DNA of 64,000 bases from Deltaproteobacteria bacterium (GCA_022601195.1 JAHZIX010000002.1:62001-126000); one strand, 5' to 3'; positions 44,032-55,000 are shown, counted from the first letter of the stretch. Notes: generated by a model from the sequence alone, not told the origin. Numbers and translations are program-made.

Positions 44032-44985
44032 CTACTTCTTCTTGGCCGAAACGATGAAGTACCCGAATCGAGCCCGGGCCATGCCCAGCACGGGCGATAG
44101 GACGCAGGCGAGGAGATGCCCCCATCGGACCCGGCTCAATCGAAGGCGTTCTTTTATCAACCGCCGGAGGAGAAAACCCAGGGTCACCCTCGGAACGTGG
44201 AAAACACTCGGCGCGATACGCCATGAGGCATCTTCCACTTCGATGTCCTGGAAACCAGCCTCCCGTAGCGCCTTTGTAAACGAGCCGATCTCAGCGAAGG
44301 TCTCCACCGCCCAGTTGGAGGAGACGACCCGAGTTACCCAGGATAGAAAGACGCCCCGGGGTGGCCTTCCCTTGAAGAAACCATCTGCCACCACCAAGGA
44401 AGAACCCGGTTTGAGGACGCGAGCGGCTTCCTCGATGAAGGCACGCTTATGCAGTCCCTCGGCGTGGCAAGAGCTCTCGATAGCATAGGCACCATCGAAA
44501 GTCGCAGGCCCAAACTCGGTCGCCGTATAGCTCTGCTGGTGAACCCGAGCGCGATCTGCCAGGCCGGAATCCTCTGTCATCTGTTTCGCCTTACGAACCT
44601 GCCAGGGCACCAGTGTCACTCCATCGACGACAATATCGGGGTTCTCTGCCGCTACGAGGCGGAGAGACGCTCCCAGCCCACACCCCATGTCGAGCAATCT
44701 ATGGCGATATTTTTTCTGTTCTCGAATCGGCTCTGAGCAAACCGGCTCACTCTGAGCTTCCGGCAGAGCCAGACGTCGCACCACCTGCCGGGTCATCTCG
44801 TCCAGCATCGGCTCCAACTGCCAAGGACGCAGACCCCGACGGTAATAACCAAAGTGCATGTGGAAATGCTGGCTCCAAGCTTCGTAGTCCGGGCCGGCCT
44901 CTTCGTAGTACTGCAGAAGGTCGACTTTCGAGTCGTTCTCCTGGGCGCCTAGTCCGGTGACATCGTCTCGAATCTGAGTTGCCAT
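44032..44985 (-). CDS. SAM-dependent methyltransferase, small-molecule type
   Basis: The 317-residue protein has the class I methyltransferase motif I LLDMGCGLGASLRL, then GVTLVPWQVRKAKQM, AYAIESSCHA and VLKPGSSLVVADGFF. This is the layout of tocopherol/ubiquinone/sterol-type C- or N-methyltransferases. The N-terminal segment EAWSQHFHMHFGYYRRGL is typical of this group. It lies 48 bp after the GbsR-type regulator gene on the same strand, so the two are probably one transcript under the palindrome at 45590-45609. The substrate is unknown; GbsR relatives often respond to choline or betaine, which keeps a methylated osmolyte in view. Confidence 0.8.
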   Translation of the reverse strand: MATQIRDDVTGLGAQENDSKVDLLQYYEEAGPDYEAWSQHFHMHFGYYRRGLRPWQLEPMLDEMTRQVVRRLALPEAQSEPVCSEPIREQKKYRHRLLDMGCGLGASLRLVAAENPDIVVDGVTLVPWQVRKAKQMTEDSGLADRARVHQQSYTATEFGPATFDGAYAIESSCHAEGLHKRAFIEEAARVLKPGSSLVVADGFFKGRPPRGVFLSWVTRVVSSNWAVETFAEIGSFTKALREAGFQDIEVEDASWRIAPSVFHVPRVTLGFLLRRLIKERLRLSRVRWGHLLACVLSPVLGMARARFGYFIVSAKKK

Positions 44986-45033
44986 AGGAAGAATTCTCCA
45001 CGAGTCCTCTTCGTTAGTGTGGGATCAAGCGAA

Positions 45034-45591
45034 TCACGTCTTGGTCTCTGTCTTTGAAGACCTGCCCTTGAGGGCCTGTGGCAGCCGATCACCAAGTTTC
45101 AAAAAACGCATCAACGAATCGAGAGGCAGCTTGCCGACAGCGTCGTACCAGGAACTGGTGATCTCGAAAAACCGCAACATCTCTTCGAGGCGCTGCTGGG
45201 TCTCCTCATCGTCTCCCTCTCTAGAAACGGTCTCCAAACAGTCCCGGAGCATAGAAATCGTCGGATCGATCTCCCGTGTCTTCCGTTCGTCGAGAATGGT
45301 TCGAAAGAGTTTCCAAACGTCTTTGTCGGTCTCAAAGTGATCACGGCGATCTCCAAAGACATGCACCCTCCTCACGATCTTCCAGCCTTGAAGCTCCCGC
45401 AAGCTATTGCTGACATTCGACCGAGCCACTTGCAAAGTGCTGACGATTTCCTCTGCATTCAGAGGTCGAGGGGATAGGTAGAGGAGAGCGTGAATTTGGG
45501 CAATGGTGCGATTGATCCCCCATCGGTCCCCCATCTCGCCCCAATGGACGATAAAGCGGCTCTGGGCGGAGCTGAGGTTTCCTTCACTCAT
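45034..45591 (-). CDS. GbsR/MarR-like transcription regulator
   Basis: The 185-residue protein has the GbsR pattern. After IVHWGEMGDRWGINRTIAQI there is a winged helix (LNAEEIVSTLQVARSNVSNS, LRELQGWKIVRRVHVFGDR), then helices (FETDKDVWKLFRTILDERK) and a C-terminal coiled part. Bacillus GbsR represses choline uptake and conversion genes; many other GbsR-like proteins have unknown ligands. A perfect 20-bp palindrome overlaps the start codon, which suggests autorepression. The methyltransferase gene follows in the same direction. Confidence 0.85.
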   Translation of the reverse strand: MSEGNLSSAQSRFIVHWGEMGDRWGINRTIAQIHALLYLSPRPLNAEEIVSTLQVARSNVSNSLRELQGWKIVRRVHVFGDRRDHFETDKDVWKLFRTILDERKTREIDPTISMLRDCLETVSREGDDEETQQRLEEMLRFFEITSSWYDAVGKLPLDSLMRFLKLGDRLPQALKGRSSKTETKT

Positions 45592-45609
45592 TTCTGTCTA
45601 GACAGAAAT
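45590..45609. promoter_or_regulatory. Perfect 20-bp palindrome over the GbsR-type start codon
   Basis: ATTTCTGTCTAGACAGAAAT is fully palindromic. On the minus strand its last two bases are the AT of the ATG. It overlaps the predicted -10 and the ribosome-binding region, so binding there would stop both transcription start and elongation. No Shine-Dalgarno is visible. Confidence 0.8.
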
Positions 45610-45634
45610 TACCGTATTGACCGATCCAGGTCAA
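45606..45634 (-). promoter_or_regulatory. Promoter of the GbsR-methyltransferase unit
   Basis: TTGACC (45634-45629), 17-bp spacer, TAATTT (45611-45606). The leader before the ATG would be only about 7-8 bases. The -10 is weak, so confidence is moderate. Confidence 0.5.
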
Positions 45635-45701
45635 GAGAAAAACTTGTCGGAGCCAGCCCTTGTCAAGCTCTGAACCGTAAAGGTCCAGCCCGAGGCCCGG
45701 G

Positions 45702-47966
45702 TTAGGGCTGCGCCTTCTCGTCTGGGGCCCCAAACCCGTATAAGTGGTCCATACCGCGTATGAGGAGCGTCCCATCAGAGATGGCGGGGGTCGTCATGAC
45801 CACTTCTCCGAGCTCGTTGATCACCCTCTCTTCATACGTCGTACCGGCCACGATCACGTAAGTTCTGCCGTCCTCCGTGGTCAGAAGGAGGTGACCATCC
45901 ACAGCCACGGGCGAACCACTAAAACTATTTCCCCGACCCACTCGGGTACGGTAGTGAAGCTCACCGGTCTTGGCGTCGTAGGCGGTCAATCGGCCGTTGT
46001 TGTGCAACAGATAGAGAACCCCCTGGTAGGCGATGGGGGTGGGAATGTAGGTTCCGCCTCGGGCGTCGCTCCACATGACGGTGTCGCTGGAGCTACTTCC
46101 TTCCGGCAGGGTGAGATCACCCCGGCCGCCCGGCTTGATGGCGTAGACCGGCCTGGCGGGAGGGTAGCCACCGGTGACGTAGGCGATGCCATCGGCCACC
46201 ACCGGCGTGCCCACGGTGACCTCTGAATTGGGACTCAGAGTCCACAGCTCCCGCCCCGTAGCGACGTCATACCCTCGAACCGTGGGGGCGTTGGTGATGA
46301 CCTCATCGATCCCTCCCGGCTGCGCTGCTGGCAGTATCGTCGGCGTGCCCCAGGATGGAATTTCCTGTCGGGCCGTCCGCCACAGCTGCTTACCCGTCGC
46401 CACATCGAAGGCAGCGATGAAGGAACCTTCCTGAATGTCCACCTGCACGATCACCTTGCCCTTGAAGAGAATCGGCGAGCTGGCAAAGCCCCATTCGTAG
46501 GTGGGGTCGAAAAACCAACCACTGCTGAGAGTGCCCAAATCCTGGTGCCAAAGGAGCTTGCCAGCGTAGTCGTAGCAAAAAATGCCCTCCGAGCCGAAAC
46601 TCACCACTAGGTGCTTGCCGTCGGTCACCGGCGTCGGGTTGGCATGGCTGGACTTCAAATGGCGCTTCACCTTCGGTTTTCCGGAGCTGGCGAGTCGCTC
46701 CCAGAGGATGGCTCCGGAAGACTTATTGATGGCATAGACCCGCCAGCGGTGCGGGGAATCGTCTTCCACCGAATCCACATCTCCGTAGAGACCGGTGCGG
46801 AAGGTGTCGTCGCCGCTCTCCGAGACGACGCTGGTGACAAAAACCTTGTCGCCCCAAACGATAGGGCTCGACAGGGCGATACCGGGAATGGCCGTCTTCC
46901 ATCGCAGGTGCTTGCCTTCTTCCCCATCCCAAGTCAGGGGAATCCCCTGGCCATCGCCGATGCCGGAGGCATTTGCTCCACGAAAGGAAGGCCAGGGCTG
47001 CGCTACCCCCCTCTTGACCGGAGGAAAGATGGCCGTCTCAGCAGGCGTTGCCGACTCCCCCTCGCCACCTTCCTGCCCCGCCACCACTGATGCCTTGGCA
47101 TCTGCCGGCGAGGTCTCCGGCTGGTAACGCTGAAAAGTCATCTTGTGATCCCCTTGGGAGAGGACGAAGCCCTCCGAAAGGCCTCCCCGCCCTAAGAATT
47201 TTAGGGACACCGCCGCCATGCCGCGGGCGCCATAGACCCCCTTGCCTTCCGGCCGTAGGCTCAAAGCATCCTGCCCCTCAGCCTGCGCTTGCAGAGTCTC
47301 ACCATCGAGAGAGATCTTGATGGTCATGCCGACCTCTTCGTTGCGATAGGTGCCGACCCGCCCCTCTAGGACTTCCAGGGGCTCTTCTACTTCGGTGACT
47401 TCCTCCGCCGGCAGGGCAGCTACCTTAGGTGCCAGGAACTCGGCAATCGCTGTGTGGTCTTCCGACTGGGCTCGAGCCAGGGCATCCCTCAGATCCCCCG
47501 CTTCGAGGGTGTCTGTCGCCACAGCAGCCTTGACGAAGTCCAAGTCACCGCTGCGCGCCCCGAAAGCAAGCACTTCCGAAGCGGGCTCGCCCCCGGCCTC
47601 CAGAAGCAAGAGAACCACTTTCTTGTGCTGCGGGGAATCTCCGGACTTAAAGGTCGCCCATCCCAAGGGAGAGGTGTTGTAGAAGGTATCGACGACGTTA
47701 GCGTCGGCCCCTTTGGAAAGCAGCAATTTCACCAACGCCAGGTTGCCCTTGTCGGCAGCGAAAAATAGCGCCGTCGCCCCGTAGCGAGACTTGAAATCGA
47801 CCTCTGCCCCTGCCGCCAAGAGCTTCTTGACTTCGCCGATCTCCTCCCGTTGCGCCGCCGCCAGCAACGCCTTGCCGGATTCTGCGGGGGTCGGAGCCGG
47901 TTCGGTGGCAAAAGAGGAGAGGCTGAGAGCGAAGAGCAGGGTCAGGGAGGCTATTTTCCAGTGCAT
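45702..47966 (-). CDS. Ankyrin-repeat plus PQQ-like beta-propeller protein, exported
   Basis: The 754-residue protein has a signal peptide (IASLTLLFALSLSSFATEP), then three or so ankyrin repeats (about 28-165: KKLLAAGAEVDFKSRYGATALFFAA and next). A small beta domain (about 200-280) and a Pro/Ala-rich linker follow. From about 315 there is a PQQ-type propeller beginning WPSFRGANASGIGDGQGIPLTWD, with repeated GAILWE, GKLLWHQDL, GKQLWRT and GRELWTL strands. The WPSFRG start is shared by many planctomycete and acidobacterial propeller proteins. True quinoprotein Cys-Cys and metal ligands are not seen, so a binding or scaffold role is likely. AAGGAG precedes the ATG. Confidence 0.87.
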   Translation of the reverse strand: MHWKIASLTLLFALSLSSFATEPAPTPAESGKALLAAAQREEIGEVKKLLAAGAEVDFKSRYGATALFFAADKGNLALVKLLLSKGADANVVDTFYNTSPLGWATFKSGDSPQHKKVVLLLLEAGGEPASEVLAFGARSGDLDFVKAAVATDTLEAGDLRDALARAQSEDHTAIAEFLAPKVAALPAEEVTEVEEPLEVLEGRVGTYRNEEVGMTIKISLDGETLQAQAEGQDALSLRPEGKGVYGARGMAAVSLKFLGRGGLSEGFVLSQGDHKMTFQRYQPETSPADAKASVVAGQEGGEGESATPAETAIFPPVKRGVAQPWPSFRGANASGIGDGQGIPLTWDGEEGKHLRWKTAIPGIALSSPIVWGDKVFVTSVVSESGDDTFRTGLYGDVDSVEDDSPHRWRVYAINKSSGAILWERLASSGKPKVKRHLKSSHANPTPVTDGKHLVVSFGSEGIFCYDYAGKLLWHQDLGTLSSGWFFDPTYEWGFASSPILFKGKVIVQVDIQEGSFIAAFDVATGKQLWRTARQEIPSWGTPTILPAAQPGGIDEVITNAPTVRGYDVATGRELWTLSPNSEVTVGTPVVADGIAYVTGGYPPARPVYAIKPGGRGDLTLPEGSSSSDTVMWSDARGGTYIPTPIAYQGVLYLLHNNGRLTAYDAKTGELHYRTRVGRGNSFSGSPVAVDGHLLLTTEDGRTYVIVAGTTYEERVINELGEVVMTTPAISDGTLLIRGMDHLYGFGAPDEKAQP

Positions 47967-48114
47967 CGAGGAGGCTCCTTGTGAGGTCGAGAACGACGAT
48001 GCCCTAGCTTAGCTCACCAGTCCCTCCGTGCGAGCAAACCTTCGACAGCGGGGCAAGGAGGACCCAACAGCTTCCCAGCGATGTGGAGAACTCCACCTGC
48101 TTACTCAGAATTCT

Positions 48115-48219
48115 TCATGGAGCCGGCTTCGCGCCGGTAAACGGACTCTCCGGAAAGTGTGCCAACGATTCGAGGTCAAGGGCTCGACCCTGGCCTCCAA
48201 AGCCTAGATCAGGAGTCAT
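48115..48219 (-). pseudogene. Orphan toxin C-terminal fragment (remnant of a displaced RHS tip)
   Basis: A 34-codon frame begins at an ATG overlapping the stop of the preceding gene. It contains GFGGQGRALDLESLAHFPES then FTGAKPAP and a stop. The giant RHS protein ends GFGGQGRAVQYELLERLPES, FTNTKPIP and a stop. The two tails match in GFGGQGRA, an E-x-L, PES, FT, KP and the final Pro, with equal length from the Gly-rich start to the end. It has no signal, no domain of its own and no toxin body. It is best read as the leftover of an older or alternative toxin module of the same family. Confidence 0.75.
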
Positions 48220-48626
48220 CAACCGAAGAGTTCTTTCGCCCGAAGCCTTCCTTGCTTCTCGAGGCTCTTCACCGTGTCCTGGGTTAGCTCGGGATGGCTA
48301 AATCGACGCTCAAGCTCCTCGAGAGAGGATTCCAAGAACTCTGCCCAAGCAGCATCCAGGACTTCCGAGCCTCCACGATGCCCCGTCAGAACTCCTCGCA
48401 AGAGTCCAAGAGAGAACCACTCTTTGGGGTCGCCACCTACCCCCTGGAAACTCAATAGAAGCTGCCCTCGATCCAAAGTGAAACATAACCGAGTGGATTC
48501 CGACTCGAGCCTGACGAAGGCGTCACCACCAGAACTCTGGTCCACCCGAGAGTCGACCAAGCGAAATCCCCCAGGACGGAATAGAAAACCACAGTGTGTT
48601 GCTAGATACAGAAGAATCTCAACCAT
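48219..48626 (-). CDS. Probable second immunity-type protein
   Basis: The 135-residue soluble protein is not recognised by family. It starts at an ATG with GGAGG eight bases upstream. It is Leu/Glu-rich, with a beta-hairpin-like first half (RLCFTLDRGQLLLSFQGVGG) and a helical C-terminus (EFLESSLEELERRF). Its place two genes after an RHS toxin and directly before a toxin-tail remnant suggests that it protects against the toxin whose tip was lost. This is inference from gene order. Confidence 0.6.
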   Translation of the reverse strand: MVEILLYLATHCGFLFRPGGFRLVDSRVDQSSGGDAFVRLESESTRLCFTLDRGQLLLSFQGVGGDPKEWFSLGLLRGVLTGHRGGSEVLDAAWAEFLESSLEELERRFSHPELTQDTVKSLEKQGRLRAKELFG

Positions 48627-48716
48627 CTCCCCCGCCTCCAGCCTTCAAGGCTCGTTGACTGCCCCAGTCAGATCCCATTTTCGTTATTAATTAGGGGATC
48701 TCATCGGAGATCTCCG

Positions 48717-49055
48717 CTACCGAGCAAACGTACAGGCTTGGATCTCACCGGACTCGAGGTCGACATCGTAGTCGACCCCGTTCCAGTTCCCGACAACCAG
48801 AACTCCATCTTTTGAGATGAGATTCATGAAAGGTCGATCCTCTGCACTACCATGGGGAGATTCCTGGATCTGCCATCGAACACGATGATGCTCATCGATC
48901 AGGAAGACGTTGCGATTGAAAATGTGCCCTACCGGGGTCTCCACTCGCACCACGACACCCTCCTTGACCTCCACCGCTTCCACGGCCCGAAAAGGAAGCT
49001 CCACCGGTTCCCCAGTCAAGTAGAAAATACCGCTTTTTATCTCAAAACTTCTCAT
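48717..49055 (-). CDS. Putative immunity protein for the RHS toxin
   Basis: The 112-residue protein starts at an ATG that overlaps the toxin gene's stop (ATGA), so it is translated in step with the toxin. The sequence is almost all beta strand. HIFNRNVFLIDEHHRVRWQI followed by ISKDGVLVVGNWNGVDYDVD looks like propeller-type blades known in some polymorphic-toxin immunity families. Base composition is lower in GC than in the RHS shell. A partner role with the toxin is a strong inference from coupling; the toxin activity it blocks is unknown. Confidence 0.7.
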   Translation of the reverse strand: MRSFEIKSGIFYLTGEPVELPFRAVEAVEVKEGVVVRVETPVGHIFNRNVFLIDEHHRVRWQIQESPHGSAEDRPFMNLISKDGVLVVGNWNGVDYDVDLESGEIQACTFAR

Positions 49056-52000
49056 GGTATCGGCTTGGTGTTGGTGAATGCACTCTCTGGGAGGCGCTCG
49101 AGCAATTCATATTGAACCGCCCGGCCTTGGCCTCCAAATCCAGGGTTGACCCGACCTGTTCTAATCTTCGTTCCCATCGGTACGGTAACCTCCGAGACGA
49201 ATTCAGGAACCTCCGGCAGAGCGTATTTCGATTGAATCTGACGAGGGCTCAGGCCTTGGACAGCATCCTTCCTCATCATCCATGAACGTGCTTTGTTATT
49301 GGCCCCATGAACGCGTACGAAGCTTTCCTCCGCGGTTGTAGTGTACTCAACAACCTGGGTTCCCGGGCGATAGGGAGGATGATAGTCCGACGGGAAAGTG
49401 GAATTCGCTTCCGCTGCTGACTTCTTCACCACATTGGCGCGCCGTGGCAGAGCTCCATTCGCTGCCGGCGCGGCCTCGGCCACCTCCGCCGTCACCCGCG
49501 GCGCCATCTCCTCGATGGCCTCTTCCGCTCCTTCCGTGAATCCCTTCGCAGCGGCCTCGCCCAACTCGTCGCCCAAGGAGAGGGGGTTCATGCGCGAAGC
49601 GGTGCGACTCATGGCAGCTGTCCCTCGACTCAAGCCTTGGGCGACGGGAGAGGCTGCAGTGTTCGCTCCGGGTAGGCCGATGGACAGGCCTTCCACCGTG
49701 ATGAAGGCGAGATCCCCGACCCCCTGGCTGATCAGCTTGGCGCTATCCAGGGGATGCATATCTTCTTCCATGGCGGTGACAAAGCGCTCCGCGGCCCGGT
49801 CGGTGCTGACATCCACGTGGTGAGGGAAATTCAGCACCCCTTCGATGCCAGCGGGAATGATCGCTGCAGCACCACCGAGAAAGAGGAGGCCTCGAGCCCA
49901 TAGGGGGTTACTGTCGTCGAAGGCACCCTTGAAGCCCTCCACCATTCCCTTGGCCATGGGAGATCCAGGAACCACCTCTTTGACCCCCTGCAAGAGGCCA
50001 AGAGGATCCTTACCCTGGAAGGGTGAGTTGCCGACGAATTGGTACATGGAGGGCCCGTCCGCATAACCCATGGGATCCGGAGTGATGAAGCTACCGATCT
50101 CCGGATCGTAGTAACGGTTGCGGAAGTAGATGAAGCCGGTCTCCGGATCTACCGGTCGACCGTGGAAGCCGAATAAATTGCCGATGGCGGAACTGGAAGT
50201 CACTCTTTCGTCCGCCGCGCGGAAGACGATCCAACGAGGCGTTGCAGGAGTGATGACGACGCCCGCCGAGAAGGCCTCTACGAGGGTATTGCCCGATGCA
50301 TCTGCTAGGCCCGTGCCGATGGTGATGACGTGAGAGCCATCCTCCAAGGGATCGTCGGAGCGCAGCTTGTAGAGGCCTTCGTCGACGCTCCAGGTCAAGG
50401 ACTCGCCGTCGACCTGAATGGCCGCCGTGGCCACTGCCAGGTCGATGGGTTCCGATAGCTCGACCTCGAGGAAACCGTCTTGCACCAATACCTGCTCCAG
50501 TTCCGGAGCCTTGCCATCCTGAAGAACCTGATCCCCTGCGGGCCAGACGAAGGTCAGCTCGAAGATCTCCGCCAAGGGGTTGGCAAACGAGTCGACCACC
50601 GCTTCTCGAGGCAAAGTCAGCTGCAAATCGGTCCCGACTGCCGGTGGATCCGCCAGGGTCAACACCAAACGACGTCGGGCTTGGCGCCCGGCTGATACCG
50701 GTAACTCGACGGAGATGTCCAGGAGGTTGGTCGCCGCGGTATCTTCCAGAGTGATTCCACCGGCCGCCAAGGAAGCCTGGACCGCTGACGGTTGCACCTC
50801 TTCCGAAACCTCCAGCCACAACTCACCGCCCACCAGGCGCACCTGTTCGATCTGGGGCGGCGTCGAGTCGACCAGAATGCTCACCCCACCAAATGGGCTG
50901 TAGTCGTACCGTTCGATGGGTTTGCCCAGGTCCATGGAGGTGGCCACGACAATGTTGCCGGTGTCGTCATAGAGCGGCACAAATTCCGTTTCCAAAGTGC
51001 CGTCACCGTCCATGTCGGTTTCGACACAAACCATCTCGTCAATGCCAAGGCCGAAGGTCCGGCGAGTCGCCAGCTGACCATCTTTGTAGTCTTCCAGCTC
51101 TCGCAGGCCACCCCAGGCCATTTCCAGGGTCTCTTCACCCACCACCTTGCGAATACGACGATTGGAAGCATCGTACTCGTAGCGGGCGATCTCCTCACCG
51201 GCCAGATCGGTGACCAGGGATAGCCGGTTGCGGAAGTCGTATTGAAGCCGGAGATCTCCCTTGCGGCTCAGGTTGCCGTTGGAGTCCCATTCCAAGGGGA
51301 TGCCGTTGAGGGACTCCGGTCGATTGCGCCCGGAGCTATCCAGGGGAAGAGTAGAGAGCTCCGGAATATCCTCATCGAGGACATTTCGAGACAGCAGGTT
51401 GTTGGCGCCGTCGTAGTTGAACTCGAAGAGATCCGGCAACCCAGCGAAACCGAGGGGATCCTGGGGCTCGTTGTTGGGCATCATGGACGAAGCGCCGGCG
51501 ACCTTGGCAGCCTGGGTCACCCTTCCGGCGCCGTCGTAGCCAAGACTGAAGCCGGCACCGCCGAGATCGCCACGGGTCTGAGAATTTTTCAGCGACCGGG
51601 GGCTCCAGGAGAAGGATTCCTGGTAGACCAAGTCACCGCCGGTACCCATCTTGGTCTCCATCAACAGGCGACGGGCCGCATCGAACTGCCGAGTGCCAGC
51701 GATGCCGTTGGCGTAGACGGAGCTTTCCAAAAGGAAGGGACCTCGGTATCGGTAGTCGACGAAAGCCATCTCGCTGCCGTCCGGCATCATGGCCTTGACC
51801 TGAGCCGGCCGGTCGAGGGGATCGAAGGATCGGGTCACCGTTCTCCCGGAGGGATAACCAATGGAGGTGATGTTGTCCGCATCGTCATGGCCGTAGGTCA
51901 CCATCCGCCCGGCGGTCATCTCGCTGGTGATGCGGGAGACTGAATCGTGGGTGTATTCGGTGGTGATGTCTCCGGAGCGAGCCTTCATCAACCGGTACAG

Positions 52001-55000
52001 TCCATCGTACTCATAGGTCTCGACCATGGGACCGACGATTCCTGCAGCCGGCGCTACGGTGCGATTGATCAAGCGGTTCGCTGCGTCGTGTCCCTGGGCG
52101 ATGGAAGTTCCGTTCTGGTCAACGATCTGCTGGATGTTGTGGCTGGCATCGTAGACGATGGTCTTGGACTTGGAGTCCGGAAGGGTCTTGGTCAAGTTGC
52201 GATTGAGAGCGTCATAGGACCATTGGGTCGTGTTGCCCAGAGCATCCTTCATGGACCTCAAACGGGAGCTGGCATCGAAGGTGAAGTCCATGGAAACACC
52301 TTCGGGCTTGACGGTTCTCGTCCGGCGATCCAAGCCATCGTAAGTATGCTCGCTGACGAAGCTCTCAGGGTCGATCTGAAACCGTACGTTATGGCGCGCG
52401 TCATACAAGAATTGGTGGCGATTCCCCAGAGCATCTTCAGCAGAGGAAAGCCGGTTCAGAGCATCGAAGGTCATCGCCTCAGAAACCATGGTCATACTGC
52501 CATCGTCGCCCATTTCATGGGTTCTCACTTCGGTAACGTTATGCACCTCATCCAAAATGTATTCGTATCGATTCCCCTGAGGATCCGTCCCCTCCATGAG
52601 CCTCTCAGCTCCGTCATAGCGATAGGTAGCCACCCGGCTCAATGGATCGGTCACCGAAGTGACATTGTTCATTCCATCGAAAGCCATGATCGTCAACAAG
52701 TCTCGGGGCCCCGTTGGTGGATTTGGCCCGGAGCTGGAAAAGAGGCTGTCCCGTCGCTCCGTGGGGCGGTTCAACAAATCGTAGACAAAACTATTTTCCG
52801 ACAACATTCCTCCACTCAAGCCATCGTAGGTTTGACGCTTCATGGAATTGCCATTGTTGTCGTATCGAAAAGTTTTGCGGTTCCCGACGGGATCCGTATC
52901 TTCCCTCTTTCGACCAAAGCCATCGTAGGCAACGGCCCAGGTATGGGAACGGCCATCGGTGAACGAGGTTCGCTGTCGCTCTAGGTCATAGCCGAATTGA
53001 TGCATCACCGATTCCGGCATGCCAGATCCCAAGGTCTTCGTTTCCAGAAGATTCCTGGAGTCGAAGGTGTTGACCGTGACCTGGCCTTCCGGTTCCGTCA
53101 ACCGAGTCATGTTCAAGTTTTCGTCGTACTCGAAGCGGTACATGGCGACGGCGCCTCCTGCCTCGATCTCTCTCTTGGCTTCTGTTCTCTCATCGAGAAG
53201 ACCATAGACAAAGGAGTCGGTGGTAAAGCTGGCACCATCATCCCCAAAGGGGCGTCGGTGTTCCTTTAGATTGCCATTGCGGTCGTGCATGAAAGTAGTC
53301 TTGTAGCTCAGAGCCGAGGCTCCATCGTTGGACCCCGATGCCGCTTCCATGCTTTCCACCAACCAATCCACCTCATTCCACCGGCTCTCGGTGCGCACAC
53401 CGCGAGGATTGATGATGGCCTCGACGTTGCCGCGAGCATCGACCTCGAAGCGAGAGGTCAATGCCAACCCGTCGCTGTCGACCATCTTGCGGCGCAAATA
53501 CCCTCTACTCTCTCCAGCTTCGAAATAGGAGTACTCGGTGACATGACCGTTGGGATTGGTCACCTGGCGGACCTGTCCGAATTCGTTGTAGAGCATGGAA
53601 CTGGTGCGAGCCTCCGGCATGCCCACCGCTTCCGTGACGACCCGAGGTAGCCCCACCGGGTCCCGTTCGATCTCAGTGATCATGCCTCGGGGGTCGACCA
53701 TCCGGGTGGGTAAGTTGCTGCGCTCCTCGAACTCCGTACAGGTCACCAGCTCGCCGTCAGAGCCATTGGCTCCGCGGCCATCCGCTTGCACACGAATTTG
53801 AGTCAGATTGCCCCGACTGCGACGGGGGCGAGGCTCCGGCAGGGGACCGGAACAGGGTTCGTCGTATCGGTAGGTGGTCACCCGACCCAGAGAGGAGGTC
53901 ACGGAGGTCTCGAGCCCCTCCTCGTCGTGGTCCATCAGCCAAGAGGCACCTTCAGGATCCTCATAGCGCTGGTTCTGGCCAGCCGCATTGTGAGTAAAGA
54001 GGAAGGGATTGCCGCGCCGGTCCGTGACGGTGGCCATGTGCTGGTCGAAGTCGTAGGCGATGCTGAGGGTATCCTCGCCCCACTTCTGCTCGGTGACCTC
54101 TTCCATCAGCCCATCGCCGTCTTCATCGGAAAAGGTGAGCTCGAGCCATTTTTGCCCCATGGGGTCGGTGACCGAGATCAGGTTGTCCCGCTCGGCGAGA
54201 TGCCCCACGAGATCGGTGGGCAAGGAACCCATAGCCGGATATTCATACTCGGTCACCAAGCCATCCGGATAGGTCTGCTCGCCGATGGTGATGCGTGGTG
54301 AAGTCACCGAAACAAGGCGGCCCCCGTCGTCATATTCGTAGTCCACCTGCCGTTGGTCGAAGTCCATCAACTTGGCGATGCGGCCTTCGTCGTCGTATTC
54401 GAAAACGTAGTCCCGATCCAAGCTATCCACCACTCGGACCAGGTTGCCAGTCAAGTTGTAGTGGAAGGTCATCTCGTTGCCGGTGTCTTCAGCATCTTTG
54501 ACGAAGTCCGCGATGGAGGTGAGCCGCCCGAAGCGATCGAAACGCGTCACCGTGTGAGCCGCGTCAATGAGAACCCAGCCGCTAGCCGTTCGAGTGAGCT
54601 CCCAGAAACGCCCAACGGGGGCGTCTAACTCGTCATCCTCGTTCTTTTCGAATAGTTCCCTGCGGCCTCGGCCATCGAAATACTCCACGTCTCCGTCGGG
54701 GAGGGGCCGCAGACGCTGGCGGTAATTGTGGTCGCAGCCGATACCCAAAGGCCCGGCACCGAGAGCTTGATTGCGGTAGGTGCGCACGAAGGCGAAGTCG
54801 AGACCGCGGGCCTTGACGAAGAGATCCGTCTCCCTCATGGACATCTCTCCGGAATGGAGCAAGGTCCCTGGCGCCACCTCTCCCTGGCCCCGGGAGGCGT
54901 TGAGTGTCGGTTCCTGGCGGACCGACGGGCTCAGATCCCAGGGCACGCTGTCGAGGGTGACCTCCGCGGCGTCGAGGCGCAAGGGATCATAAATCTCGGT

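Noticed and set aside
51947-52984. Long plus-strand open frames opposite the RHS gene (also 51242-51943, 56753-57925, 60767-61915 and 62648-63784)
   Set aside because: They are mirror frames of the GC-rich repeat protein. They are repetitive, lack ribosome sites and known domains, and the minus strand carries clear RHS, Ig-like and toxin motifs.
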